A stretch of DNA of 64,000 nucleotides from Collimonas silvisoli (GTDB taxonomy: Bacteria > Pseudomonadota > Gammaproteobacteria > Burkholderiales > Burkholderiaceae_D), in NCBI RefSeq assembly GCF_018305005.1, contig NZ_JAGQEG010000019.1, positions 1 through 64,000 of the forward strand, written 5' to 3'. The notes beneath the pieces are model-generated. The model was not told the origin of the DNA. It worked only from the letters and a program-made list of their open reading frames with translations, and made no database searches. Positions 7,876-15,715 of the stretch are shown piece after piece. A program made the translations under genes and the position numbers. How positions within the stretch are numbered: the stretch's first letter is position 1; each line of letters opens with the position of its first letter.

Positions 7876-8319
7876 TTATGGTTTTGGTTTCTTCTTACCG
7901 CCGCCCATATGGAACGTCTGCGGCGCGTCGATATTGCCGGTAACGCTTTGACCTACCTTGCCGTGGAATTCGACATGTGGGGCACTTTGCTTGGAAGTTG
8001 TGGCCGCTGGTGCTGCGCTCATGCCATCGATCAAACCGAGTACGCCGGCTTTGCCCCGAATGTCCAGATTACGATACCCAGACAGCAATTCTTTTTCGTC
8101 TTGCGCAAGAGCTGACGAAGATTTCTCACCCGTCAGAATGTATTGCACGTCGACACCAATAGCGGCGAGCGCTCGCAAATAAAGCGCATCGGGCGCACGT
8201 TCATCTTGTTCATAGAGAGTTTGAGCGCGCCTCTTTAAACCCCCGACAGCAGCAAAATCATCTTGATTCATGCCCAGCCGCTGGCGTTCTTCCTTTAATA
8301 TTTCGCCAATTGATCTCAT
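7876..8319 (-). CDS. Phage repressor, HTH_XRE type
   Basis: 147 residues. Residues ~5-60 form a helix-turn-helix (GEILKEERQRLGMNQDDFAA, then a recognition helix region and YEQDERAPD), as in cI/C-type lysogeny repressors. The middle carries the GEKSS..LAQDEKELLSGYR block common in repressor oligomerisation regions. The C-terminus has FHGKVGQSVTGNI and a GGGKKKPKP tail. It is transcribed away from the early operon across an 81-bp gap that holds an operator-like palindrome, the classic repressor position. No LexA-type Ser/Lys peptidase domain is visible, so induction by self-cleavage is unlikely. Confidence 0.85.
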   Translation of the reverse strand: MRSIGEILKEERQRLGMNQDDFAAVGGLKRRAQTLYEQDERAPDALYLRALAAIGVDVQYILTGEKSSSALAQDEKELLSGYRNLDIRGKAGVLGLIDGMSAAPAATTSKQSAPHVEFHGKVGQSVTGNIDAPQTFHMGGGKKKPKP

Positions 8320-8343
8320 TTGTACTCAATAATTTCTTTACAT

Positions 8344-8359
8344 GCTCCCAAATAGGAGC
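8344..8359. promoter_or_regulatory. Candidate repressor operator
   Basis: GCTCC-N6-GGAGC is a perfect inverted repeat in the AT-rich gap between the divergent repressor and early genes. Position and symmetry suit a repressor site. Only one full copy was seen by eye. Confidence 0.45.
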
Positions 8360-8400
8360 TATATTTACGCCATCCCATAGCGAATACACATCATAACATC

Positions 8401-8598
8401 ATGGAAACATTGCCCAAAGTCAGGCGTATCACCAAGGGAACAACTTCGCGGCCAAGTGGCGTGCGTTTGATGCCCGCTGAGTTGGCGGAAGTCGATCAAT
8501 ACGCCTTGGCCCAGGAGCGCTCACGCGCCTGGTTTCTCCGCTCCCTGATCTTGCGCGGCCTTGCCGACTACAAGCGCGAACTTGCCTCTCATCAATAA
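8401..8598 (+). CDS. Small ribbon-helix-helix-like protein, first early gene
   Basis: 65 residues with a basic N-terminus, a short strand (SGVRLMPAELAEVDQYA) and two helices, the pattern of CopG/Arc DNA-binding proteins. It is the first gene rightward of the repressor, where P2 has cox, so a role in lytic/lysogenic choice or early control is plausible. No sequence similarity to Cox is claimed. Confidence 0.55.
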   Translation: METLPKVRRITKGTTSRPSGVRLMPAELAEVDQYALAQERSRAWFLRSLILRGLADYKRELASHQ

Positions 8599-8610
8599 CA
8601 GGACGCCACC

Positions 8611-8808
8611 ATGTATCCCGACATCAAGCGCATTCGTACTAACCGGCTCACCCTCCGGTTTGACGATTATGAACACGATCTCATCACGGCGCTGGCCAAC
8701 TATCAAGGCGAACAACCGTCCACACTGCTGCGCCAACTGGTGCTGCGGGAAGCTGCCATGGCACTGGGCATCGCCGATAGTCAAATAGTAGGCGCAAAAG
8801 CTGCATAA
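8611..8808 (+). CDS. Small ribbon-helix-helix-like protein, second early gene
   Basis: 65 residues: strand-like RTNRLTLRFDDYEHDLITAL followed by helices (STLLRQLVLREAAMALGI), a CopG-like layout similar to the preceding gene. The two may be diverged duplicates. It starts 12 bases after the previous stop. Likely a DNA-binding early phage protein; target unknown. Confidence 0.55.
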   Translation: MYPDIKRIRTNRLTLRFDDYEHDLITALANYQGEQPSTLLRQLVLREAAMALGIADSQIVGAKAA

Positions 8809-8847
8809 GCCCAGACCGCAATAAGCAGACAAAGAGCCGACGAAAAG

Positions 8848-9036
8848 ATGCCAGATCACGAAATCACCATGAGCGAAGCAGAAACCGACTTGCTGGAACG
8901 CGTGCGCCAGCAGCAGGGGTTGGCCTCGATACAGCAAGCAGCGGAATGGCTTGCAAAGTCGCGCTTGCGCAAGCAGTCGCGTCAAATATCCGGCAGAGGT
9001 CGGGCGCTGTATCAGGTAGACAGGAAGCCGGCATGA
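8848..9036 (+). CDS. Small early phage protein
   Basis: 62 residues, charged and helical (SEAETDLLERVRQQQGLASI, QAAEWLAKSRLRKQ). No recognised family. The stop overlaps the start of the Ogr-like gene (ATGA), showing it belongs to the same translational unit. Confidence 0.5.
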   Translation: MPDHEITMSEAETDLLERVRQQQGLASIQQAAEWLAKSRLRKQSRQISGRGRALYQVDRKPA

Positions 9037-9290
9037 GAGTCATCAGCATTCCTTGCCCGCATTGCCGCCACCGCGTGCGCGCCGCCAAAAGCCGCACGAT
9101 GTCGGACATGATGAAGGAGATCACCTACATGTGCCAGAACCCCGATTGCGGCCATGTTTTCGTCGCCAGTTTGGAAGTGCTGCGGACCTTGTCGATGTCG
9201 GCGACGCCGAATCCTGATGTGCGCATTCATGTATCGCAGCATGTACGCAACGCCTGCGCCAATCAGTTGGCGCTATTCAAGAATGATTGA
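9033..9290 (+). CDS. Ogr/Delta-like zinc-finger late gene activator
   Basis: 85 residues. CPHC and CQNPDC give the spacing Cys-x2-Cys-x22-Cys-x4-Cys, the zinc-binding layout of P2 Ogr, which activates late promoters through the alpha subunit of RNA polymerase. ATG at 9033 overlaps the previous stop. In P2 ogr follows gene D at the end of the late region; here it lies inside the early operon before gpA, so late gene activation would follow directly from early transcription. Confidence 0.82.
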   Translation: MRVISIPCPHCRHRVRAAKSRTMSDMMKEITYMCQNPDCGHVFVASLEVLRTLSMSATPNPDVRIHVSQHVRNACANQLALFKND

Positions 9291-9373
9291 GAGCCAACTA
9301 TGATTACTCACCACATCCTCGCACCACCGTAGTCGTCCGCTAGTCGTTTTACTTCCCCCGTTGTTACCTGCAA

Positions 9374-9389
9374 CGCCTGATTTCAGGCG
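9374..9389. promoter_or_regulatory. Short perfect hairpin upstream of 9423
   Basis: CGCCTGA-TT-TCAGGCG is a 7-bp-arm palindrome in the 132-bp gap between the ogr-like gene and the next gene. There is no T-run, so an operator or RNA-stability element is more likely than a terminator. Confidence 0.35.
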
Positions 9390-9422
9390 TGCGGGATTCG
9401 CTCACCCAGAAGAAAGGCAAAC

Positions 9423-9641
9423 ATGTCAGCTGAAACAGTTTTTATCAATATCAAGAACATCGCCATCAAGCCGCTAAAAACTGTCCGGCATGAAGATTCA
9501 GCTATCGGCGTGTACTCAACGCAACGGCTAGTCGTCCATCTTGACGATGGTGGGAAACATGAATTGGTGTTTTTCCTTGAGGCCGGCATGAACGCATTAG
9601 CCGTGGGCGACGTGGTAACGAATGAGCAGGTGACAGCATGA
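9423..9641 (+). CDS. Hypothetical early phage protein
   Basis: 72 residues, mainly beta-strand-like (VFINIKNIAIKPL, RLVVHLDDGGKHELVFFLE). AGAAAGG precedes the ATG. The stop overlaps the next gene's ATG. No family recognised. Confidence 0.5.
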   Translation: MSAETVFINIKNIAIKPLKTVRHEDSAIGVYSTQRLVVHLDDGGKHELVFFLEAGMNALAVGDVVTNEQVTA

Positions 9642-9736
9642 AAAAATTCCTGTTCGATTTCGCCGTGATGACGTTCGGCTGCCTTCTGATAATGGCAGGC
9701 CCATTGCTGCAAGCCGCCGGCATCATTGCGGGGTAA
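9638..9736 (+). CDS. Tiny single-pass membrane protein
   Basis: 32 residues: MKKFLFDF followed by one hydrophobic segment (VMTFGCLLIMAGPLLQAAG). ATGA overlap with the preceding gene and a start four bases before the next gene support real translation. Could be a membrane peptide or small toxin-like phage product; nothing more can be said. Confidence 0.5.
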   Translation: MKKFLFDFAVMTFGCLLIMAGPLLQAAGIIAG

Positions 9737-9740
9737 TCAC

Positions 9741-10079
9741 ATGACACCATCATCTCTACAGGCGCACCAGGACATTGCGCAAACACACCTCCAGCACGCC
9801 TACGTTGTCCTGGCCGGCGACAAGGAAAGCGTCCGCGCTGCCTATTGGAAGCGCGTCTCGCAACGCGGGCGCAAGATGATTCTGTGGTCGGCAGGGCTGG
9901 ACGTCAAAAAGAGCGAAGGCACATTGCAATCCTTCGACGCCCTGGAGCGCGGGAGGATGCATTGCGAGGCCCGCCGCATCATCAAGGAAATGGAACTCAT
10001 CTTGCGCTGCGCACAGGGTGGTGAACTGCCTAGCCGGTTTCCACCGGCCTGTCACGAATCGGACGGTATCGCCGCATGA
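9741..10079 (+). CDS. Hypothetical phage protein upstream of gpA
   Basis: 112 residues, largely helical, soluble and basic (AYWKRVSQRGRKMILWSAGL). It resembles unnamed proteins found just before gpA in P2-like phages. The stop overlaps the gpA ATG (ATGA), so it is co-translated with the replication gene. Confidence 0.55.
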   Translation: MTPSSLQAHQDIAQTHLQHAYVVLAGDKESVRAAYWKRVSQRGRKMILWSAGLDVKKSEGTLQSFDALERGRMHCEARRIIKEMELILRCAQGGELPSRFPPACHESDGIAA

Positions 10080-12040
10080 GTTATCGTTTCTATTCCACCG
10101 AGGCCATCACCGGCCTGCCTAAGCGCATGGGTCGCGCCCTGCGTGCGTTGTTTGAGCGCGACGGCATGGCGAAGCACGAACACAAGATCGATGTCATCGA
10201 CGAAATCTGGTCCGACGACCACTTGCCGGCGCTCGATGCTTCCGACGAAGCGCTTTACCGGGCCGCCGACACCGCCGCCCGCGAGTGCTACCAGTTCTGC
10301 GCCGAACTGCAATCGCTAGACGCGATTGTGTCCGCGATTCGCAACCATTGCGACCTTCACGGCGTCACCGCGCCGGCAGGCGAAGAAGAAAGCGAAATTA
10401 TCCGCCGCGCCCTAGACAAAGCGTGGTGGCTGCGCGGGATCCGCAAAGCCCATGCGCGCCGCTGCGAGCATATGGCCATCCGCCTGGGCTTTACCCACTT
10501 CAGGGCCGGCGCGTATGTCAGCAATGAAACCGTCTATCGCCAGCGCCGCCGCAACAAGCAGAATGCCAAGTTGCTTGCATCGATTGAATTGCAGAATGAA
10601 AACGGCCAGATCTATAGCCTGGAAGCGTTGGCCGCTTTAGGTTCGGCGAACAAGACCATCCGGCACGCTGAATTGATGACGCGAATCCGTGGCTTCGAGG
10701 AAATCGCCTTTGATCTGGGGCATGTCGGCGTCTTTGCCACCATCACCGCACCGAGTAAATATCATGCGGTCCTGAGCAAGAACGGCGAGCCTAACCCGAA
10801 ATACATGGCGTTCGGTGAACCGACGCCACGCGATGCCCAGGCGTATCTGTGCGACGTATGGAAGCGGATTCGTTCCAAACTGCACCGCGACGGTATCCAC
10901 GCCTACGGCTTCCGCATTGCCGAGCCACATCACGATGGCTGTCCGCATTGGCACATGCTGATGTTTGTGCCGCCTGAACATCGAGAGCGCTACGAAGCCG
11001 TCATCACAGCCTATGCATTGATCGAAGACGGCGACGAACGCGGCGCCGACAAGAACCGCGTCAAGCTGGTGCGTATTGAAGCCGGTAAAGGCACTGCTGC
11101 GGGCTACATTTCCAAGTACATTTCGAAGAGCATCGACGGCGAACATGTCGGCGACCACCACATGATGGAGGATGGTCAGACGCATATTGTAGTGGACGAT
11201 CTGGTAGGTGATGAATTGATTACGCCGAGCCAGCGCGTCTGCTACTGGGCGCAGACCTGGGGCATTCGGCAGTTTCAGCAAGTCGGTGGCGCGCCTGTCG
11301 GTCCCTGGCGCGAGCTGCGGCGTGTCAAAAGCGAAACCATTCACAAGGCACCCGAGGCGGTCAAAGCTGCTTGGCATGCTGCGCAGAGCATCAAGGCGAC
11401 GGAAATCAATATTGTCGACGGCAAGCGCGTCAAAACCGTCAAGACCATCAAACAAGCCTCCTACCGCGATTACCTGCGGGCGCAAGGCGGCCCTACGGTC
11501 GGGCGCAAGGGGCTAGTGAAAATCGCCACCCGCGCTACGGTGGTCGAAGGCAAGTACGCCACCTATGAGACCGACAAGCCATGCGGGATTTATCACGCAT
11601 GGAATCCCCACGCGGTGTACGAATCAGTCCGTTATCAATGGACAGTGGTCGGCGCCGCCAAGGCTGTGGCTTTTGACCTACCTTGGACTGGTGTAAATAA
11701 CTGTACGCAAAAAACCAAAAACCGAAAATCCACGTCTGTTTTAACGCCGGAAGAATCAGCCGCAATTGCCGTTCGGCTGGCTAAATTCATCGAAAAGAAT
11801 CCACAACCCGCTTATCAGCCGACCGACTGGACGGCGATCGAACAAAAATCAAAAGACCTTGAGCGGGAAACCAAGAAATTTGCAGATGCGTTGAACGCGC
11901 AATGCGAAAACACGCGCCAGCAGGAAGTGGCCGCGTATGAAAACAACGACATGGCGGCACGCAAGCGCCTTGTTGCGTCCTGGGCCGCGCTCGATGCCTG
12001 CCCCTATCCACGCATTTTTATGACGAAGAAAGACCTATGA
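10076..12040 (+). CDS. Phage replication endonuclease gpA-like (HUH)
   Basis: 654 residues; P2 gpA is longer. It nicks the phage origin and drives rolling-circle replication. The metal-binding motif HHDGCPHWHMLMF places H291-W-H293 as the HUH pair. YISKYISK places Tyr344 and Tyr348 three residues apart, the paired tyrosines that alternate in strand transfer in P2 A. The N-terminal ~190 residues are helical and the C-terminal ~100 are charged. In P2 the origin lies within the gene, and the same may hold here. It sits in an early operon with overlapping starts at both ends. Confidence 0.92.
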   Translation: MSYRFYSTEAITGLPKRMGRALRALFERDGMAKHEHKIDVIDEIWSDDHLPALDASDEALYRAADTAARECYQFCAELQSLDAIVSAIRNHCDLHGVTAPAGEEESEIIRRALDKAWWLRGIRKAHARRCEHMAIRLGFTHFRAGAYVSNETVYRQRRRNKQNAKLLASIELQNENGQIYSLEALAALGSANKTIRHAELMTRIRGFEEIAFDLGHVGVFATITAPSKYHAVLSKNGEPNPKYMAFGEPTPRDAQAYLCDVWKRIRSKLHRDGIHAYGFRIAEPHHDGCPHWHMLMFVPPEHRERYEAVITAYALIEDGDERGADKNRVKLVRIEAGKGTAAGYISKYISKSIDGEHVGDHHMMEDGQTHIVVDDLVGDELITPSQRVCYWAQTWGIRQFQQVGGAPVGPWRELRRVKSETIHKAPEAVKAAWHAAQSIKATEINIVDGKRVKTVKTIKQASYRDYLRAQGGPTVGRKGLVKIATRATVVEGKYATYETDKPCGIYHAWNPHAVYESVRYQWTVVGAAKAVAFDLPWTGVNNCTQKTKNRKSTSVLTPEESAAIAVRLAKFIEKNPQPAYQPTDWTAIEQKSKDLERETKKFADALNAQCENTRQQEVAAYENNDMAARKRLVASWAALDACPYPRIFMTKKDL

Positions 12041-12225
12041 AAATACTCATGCACGCATGCCTCAATTCGCTAATGGCCTTCGCCTTGCTTGGCATCGCCG
12101 AGACTATCCAGCCGACATTTAAGCGCTTCCAGATCCGCTATCACGGCGTGCTGTCGTTCTTCGCGGCCCTGGTTATTTTCGCCGCTCTGATGGTCGGCTT
12201 GCTCCTGGGAGCCTTCCATGAATAA
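12037..12225 (+). CDS. Small phage membrane protein
   Basis: 62 residues with two hydrophobic stretches (LNSLMAFALLGIAE and VLSFFAALVIFAALMVGLLL) around a basic loop. Starts in ATGA overlap with gpA and ends inside the start of the next gene. No family recognised. Confidence 0.5.
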   Translation: MKILMHACLNSLMAFALLGIAETIQPTFKRFQIRYHGVLSFFAALVIFAALMVGLLLGAFHE

Positions 12226-12892
12226 GATAGATCAACCTATCACCGTGAAGGTGCGCGACCGTGTGACCTTTGACACCGACGAAGGCATCCAGGCCGGCTA
12301 CGTCAACGACCTGCGGCGCGACCTGGGCAACGGTGAGTTGCATGCCTGGGTCGAAGTGGATCACTTCATGCCTGGCTGCTTTCGCGCTGTACCGGTATCA
12401 GACATCCTGACTTCCGATCCTGTCGGCTCGCCTTCGTTCATCGGGACGGATTGGGCTGCAAAGCTATCGGATTTCAGCGCCATCAGATTTGCAGAACTGT
12501 ACTTAAGCAATTTCGAAAATGAGCCGCGATTTCAGTGTCCCGCCTGCGGTCAAGTGAGCGCCATCGAATCTCAGTTCAGCAACTGCTGCCAAAACGATCG
12601 ATGCCGCCGGATAAGCCCGCGTCAGACTCAAAGCCATATCGCAGATACCAACACGCTAGTGATGCTCGAAGCCACGGCAAACCGCCTTGCACGTGCCGAG
12701 CGTGCTTTGCTGCGCGCTGGGTTCGAAGACCTCGGCGGTCAGGAATGGAAACCGCCAATAGGACCGGCGCCGATTGTCATCATCGACAGCGAAGAGATTG
12801 CGAACGCTCATCAATCGGGCCTCGATGATGCACGGAGCGGCGGACACGAATTATTTTCGGGTAGCCGGATTAACGCGTGGAAATTGATATGA
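12218..12892 (+). CDS. Hypothetical phage protein with zinc-ribbon-like centre
   Basis: 224 residues. The N-terminal ~60 residues look like a beta barrel (KVRDRVTFDTDEG, ELHAWVEVDHF). The centre carries CPAC, then CC and C, a possible metal site. The C-terminus is helical and ends in a HQSGLDDARSGG segment. It overlaps both neighbours by 4-8 bases. Function unknown; not a known P2 core gene. Confidence 0.5.
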   Translation: MNKIDQPITVKVRDRVTFDTDEGIQAGYVNDLRRDLGNGELHAWVEVDHFMPGCFRAVPVSDILTSDPVGSPSFIGTDWAAKLSDFSAIRFAELYLSNFENEPRFQCPACGQVSAIESQFSNCCQNDRCRRISPRQTQSHIADTNTLVMLEATANRLARAERALLRAGFEDLGGQEWKPPIGPAPIVIIDSEEIANAHQSGLDDARSGGHELFSGSRINAWKLI

Positions 12893-13446
12893 ATGAACAA
12901 CTTCAAAAAATGGGAGCCCGTGTGGAAACTACCGGCAAGAGTGTGCTCGACCCATGCTGCGGAAGCCGCATGATGTGGTTTGACAAGCAACATCCATCCG
13001 CCATGTTTGGCGATAAACGCAATGAGACGTTGGCGGTTACCGACCGGTCGCACCACGAGGACGGCACGCGCACCTTGCGCATCGAACCTGACCATATCAT
13101 GGACTTTCGCACTATGCCATTTGAGGATGGCGTCTTCCGACTCGTGGCTTTTGACCCGCCCCATTTAGAGCGTGCAGGTCCTAAGAGCTGGCTGGCAGCC
13201 AAGTACGGGAAGCTGTCCGATGACTGGCGCGCGGACCTGCGTGCGGGCTTTAGAGAGTGCTTTCGCGTGCTGGAGTCGGGCGGCGTCTTGGTGTTCAAAT
13301 GGAACGAAACACAGGTCAAGCTAAGCGAAGTGCTCGCCCTGACTCCGCACCAGCCTCTGTTCGGTCAGGTGTCCGGGCGAAGTGGTATGACCCACTGGCT
13401 CGTGTTCATGAAGCCGGTTGACGAACCAGGAGCTAATCATGTTTGA
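12889..13446 (+). CDS. Phage SAM-dependent DNA methyltransferase-like protein
   Basis: 185 residues. SVLDPCCGSRMMWF fits SAM-binding motif I and VAFDPPHLERAG fits catalytic motif IV (DPPY-like, with H in place of Y). ESGGVLVFKWNE matches the following strand. This small class is common in P2-like and other phages of Burkholderiales and probably modifies phage DNA, perhaps against host restriction. Target base unknown. ATG at 12889 overlaps the preceding TGA; the frame also opens at GTG 12877. Confidence 0.75.
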   Translation: MNEQLQKMGARVETTGKSVLDPCCGSRMMWFDKQHPSAMFGDKRNETLAVTDRSHHEDGTRTLRIEPDHIMDFRTMPFEDGVFRLVAFDPPHLERAGPKSWLAAKYGKLSDDWRADLRAGFRECFRVLESGGVLVFKWNETQVKLSEVLALTPHQPLFGQVSGRSGMTHWLVFMKPVDEPGANHV

Positions 13447-13709
13447 TTCCCAAAGTCGCCAGGCAGTGTCCGCACAGAACAACTCGCTTCTGTTCGCCCT
13501 CACGTGCCAACAGGGTGATGTGCGGGCTGTCAAGCGGCGTCCTTCCGAACTCGATGCAGCTGTTCTGACACGTATTACCAGCGGCCGCATCGAACATTTG
13601 GCAGGTAGTTGAATGGTCCCGCACCACTCGCGGCGGCAAACAGTTTTCGCTACTCGAAAGTCTGGAAGAGCCAGCCGCATGCGCTTCTGCTTATGGATTG
13701 TGTGAATAA
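13439..13709 (+). pseudogene. Small phage gene split by a +1 frameshift
   Basis: The first frame (13439-13612) has AGGAG before its ATG and encodes 57 residues ending RIEHLAGS. The downstream frame continues without start codon as VVEWSRTTRGGKQFSLLESL and stops at TAA 13707-13709. Removing one G from the TTGGCAG near 13599 would join them into about 89 residues reading RIEHLQVVEWSRTTRG. I infer a one-base insertion (mutation or sequencing error), or less likely +1 recoding. No function known. Confidence 0.6.
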
Positions 13710-13786
13710 GCGGCAATCTTCAGCATTACCGACACGACGAATATGTCACGTAGTATTTTTATTAAAGAAAAATTGAAGGAATTGAA

Positions 13787-14053
13787 ATGAGCGACGTTGA
13801 TTTGATCAATAAACTGGCTGAGGCACTGGCAAAGCATTTTAAGCCGAGCATCCCTCTTGGGGTCGATCTCTGGGACATCGCCACCATTGGCCAATATTTG
13901 AAGCGGGATGCTTCGGTCGTTCGTGAGCGAATCGCTTGCCTACCAGACTTTCCAAAGGCAATACGCTTGCCTTCAAGCAAAGGCAGAGCACATCCGCTGT
14001 ACAAAGCCTCAGAGATTATCGGTTGGTCCGAAACATACAGAGAGAAGCGTTAA
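13787..14053 (+). CDS. AlpA-like DNA-binding protein, candidate excisionase
   Basis: 88 residues with a MerR/AlpA-like winged helix: DLWDIATIGQYLKRDASVVR, PDFPKAIRLPSSKGRAHPLY, KASEIIGWSE. Such proteins serve as recombination directionality factors or activators of integrase. It converges on the integrase with a 4-base overlap of stops, close to the attachment site, which fits that role. Confidence 0.65.
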   Translation: MSDVDLINKLAEALAKHFKPSIPLGVDLWDIATIGQYLKRDASVVRERIACLPDFPKAIRLPSSKGRAHPLYKASEIIGWSETYREKR

Positions 14054-15045
14054 TCAAGCCGCTTTGCCAATTGAGCTGCCGTTTCATTGTAATAAATTTG
14101 TAGCATCTTCAGATCACGATGCCCGACCATTCTTGCTAACTCCAGGACATTGAGTTTTTTCGCAAGTCGAGTGATCGCCTCATGGCGGGTATCGTGAAAC
14201 GTCAGACCTTCGATCATGCTGTTGTTACGCGCCTTGCGGAATAAGCTATCCAAAGAAACCGAGTTCAATCCGAACAGCGGCTCACCGTCCGCGACCTTTG
14301 GCAACAGAGCGAGCAATTCAAGCGCACGCGTTGACAACGGTACGTCCCTCTTCGTCCCATTTTTCGTAATTGGCAAGCGTGCTACACGCCCCGTAACATC
14401 CTCGGGCAACAAACCGCAGATTTCGCCGGCACGCATGGCGGTTTCAATAGCAAACAAAAAAGCCACTGCAACGGCCTGACTTTTTGTCTTCACCGGCGCA
14501 CCATCAAAGCCGAGCGCAAAAGTAATACGGTCAATCTCATCCAACAAAATCAGGCGATCGCGAGGGCTAGGATTCGAAGGGCGCCGTACATTCGTAGTTG
14601 GGCTTGCTGCCATCCACTTCCATTCACGCGTCGCCGTCGAGAATACGTGTGACAGCAAATTAAGATCGCGATTGATCGTCGACCCCACGACCGTTTTCAG
14701 TCGAGAATCTCGCCACTGTCCGAGAAAATCAGAGGTCAGCTTAACAAGCGGCATGTCACCGATTTTGATGCCGTCGACGTCCATGTCGGCGATTGTAGAT
14801 AGCCGCTGTGCTTCCCACTTAGAACCGCGCTTTGTCCTTGACACTTCTTTTTCGTACCGCTCAAACGCATCTCGGCAAGTCTTACCGGCAACGATGCCCG
14901 TTGTTTTTTCAGACCGCAAGTCTGCCTCGCGCATGGTTGCCCATGCCTGCGCCTGGGCCTTAGTAACGAACGTTGCTGATTCGCGCTTCCCTTTGATTGA
15001 AATTTGTACTCGCCAGCCGCCAGGGCTTTTTACGATCGATGCCAT
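14050..15045 (-). CDS. Prophage tyrosine integrase
   Basis: 331 residues. N-terminal arm-binding region (IVKSPGGWRVQISIKGKRES) and a SAM-like core-binding domain near 55-150. The catalytic domain shows R205 (ETAMRAGE), K228, H284-x-x-R287 (FHDTRH), H309 (MVGHRD) and Y318/Y319 (QIYYNE). All catalytic residues are present, so it may be active. Its 5' end faces tRNA-Arg(CCT) 194 bases away, the probable attachment target. It defines the right end of the P2-like prophage; the left end is outside the window. Confidence 0.93.
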   Translation of the reverse strand: MASIVKSPGGWRVQISIKGKRESATFVTKAQAQAWATMREADLRSEKTTGIVAGKTCRDAFERYEKEVSRTKRGSKWEAQRLSTIADMDVDGIKIGDMPLVKLTSDFLGQWRDSRLKTVVGSTINRDLNLLSHVFSTATREWKWMAASPTTNVRRPSNPSPRDRLILLDEIDRITFALGFDGAPVKTKSQAVAVAFLFAIETAMRAGEICGLLPEDVTGRVARLPITKNGTKRDVPLSTRALELLALLPKVADGEPLFGLNSVSLDSLFRKARNNSMIEGLTFHDTRHEAITRLAKKLNVLELARMVGHRDLKMLQIYYNETAAQLAKRLD

Positions 15046-15239
15046 ATGTCCCGCTCTTGCCGGAAAAAATAGCGATTACACCACGAATGGGGAGAAGCTG
15101 GGGAAATTCTGGGGAGACAGGAGCGGTAATTAGTGTCTTTTTACGGTATTTTACGAAATCCGGCGCTGATCAAAATCGGCCGAAAAGCCTTTAAGTACAT
15201 GGCTTGCGGCGATTTATTGCGACTTCCGAAAAATAGGGA

Positions 15240-15314
15240 TGGTCCCGCCAACAGGAATCGGACCTGTATCTAGCGCTTAGGAGGCACTCGTTCTATCCAT
15301 TGAACTATGGCGAG
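15240..15314 (-). tRNA. tRNA-Arg(CCT)
   Basis: Leftward cloverleaf with encoded CCA at its 3' end (15240-15242). Acceptor CTCGCCA/TGGCGGG, D stem GTTC/GAAC, anticodon stem AGTGC/GCGCT with loop CTCCTAA (anticodon CCT), T stem ACAGG/CCTGT. Its 3' end faces the prophage integrase and its 5' end faces the degraded island at 15315-18615. Confidence 0.93.
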
Positions 15315-15320
15315 ATTGGA
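15300..15320. repeat. 21-bp direct repeat, tRNA copy (left end of the island)
   Basis: Fifteen bases of the tRNA-Arg 5' end plus six flanking bases (TTGAACTATGGCGAG then ATTGGA) recur exactly at 18595-18615. The pair brackets an integrase remnant and a copper oxidase gene, so it is a candidate attachment core duplicated by integration. Confidence 0.7.
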
Positions 15321-15422
15321 TATATTTCCCTTTATATTTTAGCTATTCCTCCTATGAACCACTCACCCGAAATAATCGCGTATCACGCTGTCAGTGATAC
15401 AAAGTGATGTAGAGAGTGATAC

Positions 15423-15715
15423 ATGGCAAGCATAGTAAAAATCGGCGTTTCTTGGCGTGCGCTTATGCGTCGTAAAGGATTGTGTAAGACATTCCAGACC
15501 AAAGCCCATGCCGAAACATGGGCACGACAACGCGAAGCCGAGATCAACCGCGGCGAAATTGTAGCAGAGCCAGGGGTACTTCGTGTTAATGAAGTGATAC
15601 AAGCGTATCGTGAGCTCCGGGATCAGCCGACACCGCCAATGAACATTACATGCTGCGACGGCTATCTGATGGTCTGGGCGACAAGCGCGCAGGAGCGCTT
15701 TCAACCCAGGATTGA
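15423..15715 (+). pseudogene. Integrase N-terminal remnant with a frameshift
   Basis: The first frame gives MASIVKIGVSWRALMRRKG and a following arm/core-binding region like that of the neighbouring prophage integrase. After about RELRDQ the matching sequence moves to another frame (NEHYMLRRLSDGLGDKRAGA) and stops at TGA 15713-15715. The catalytic domain is absent. It reads away from the tRNA and lies next to the 21-bp repeat, so it is probably the dead integrase of the small island. Confidence 0.75.

Noticed and set aside
9300-9332. Ten-codon frame after the ogr-like gene
   Set aside because: Too short and without further support.
12889-13446. Restriction-modification system
   Set aside because: Only a methyltransferase-like gene is present; no endonuclease gene is adjacent.
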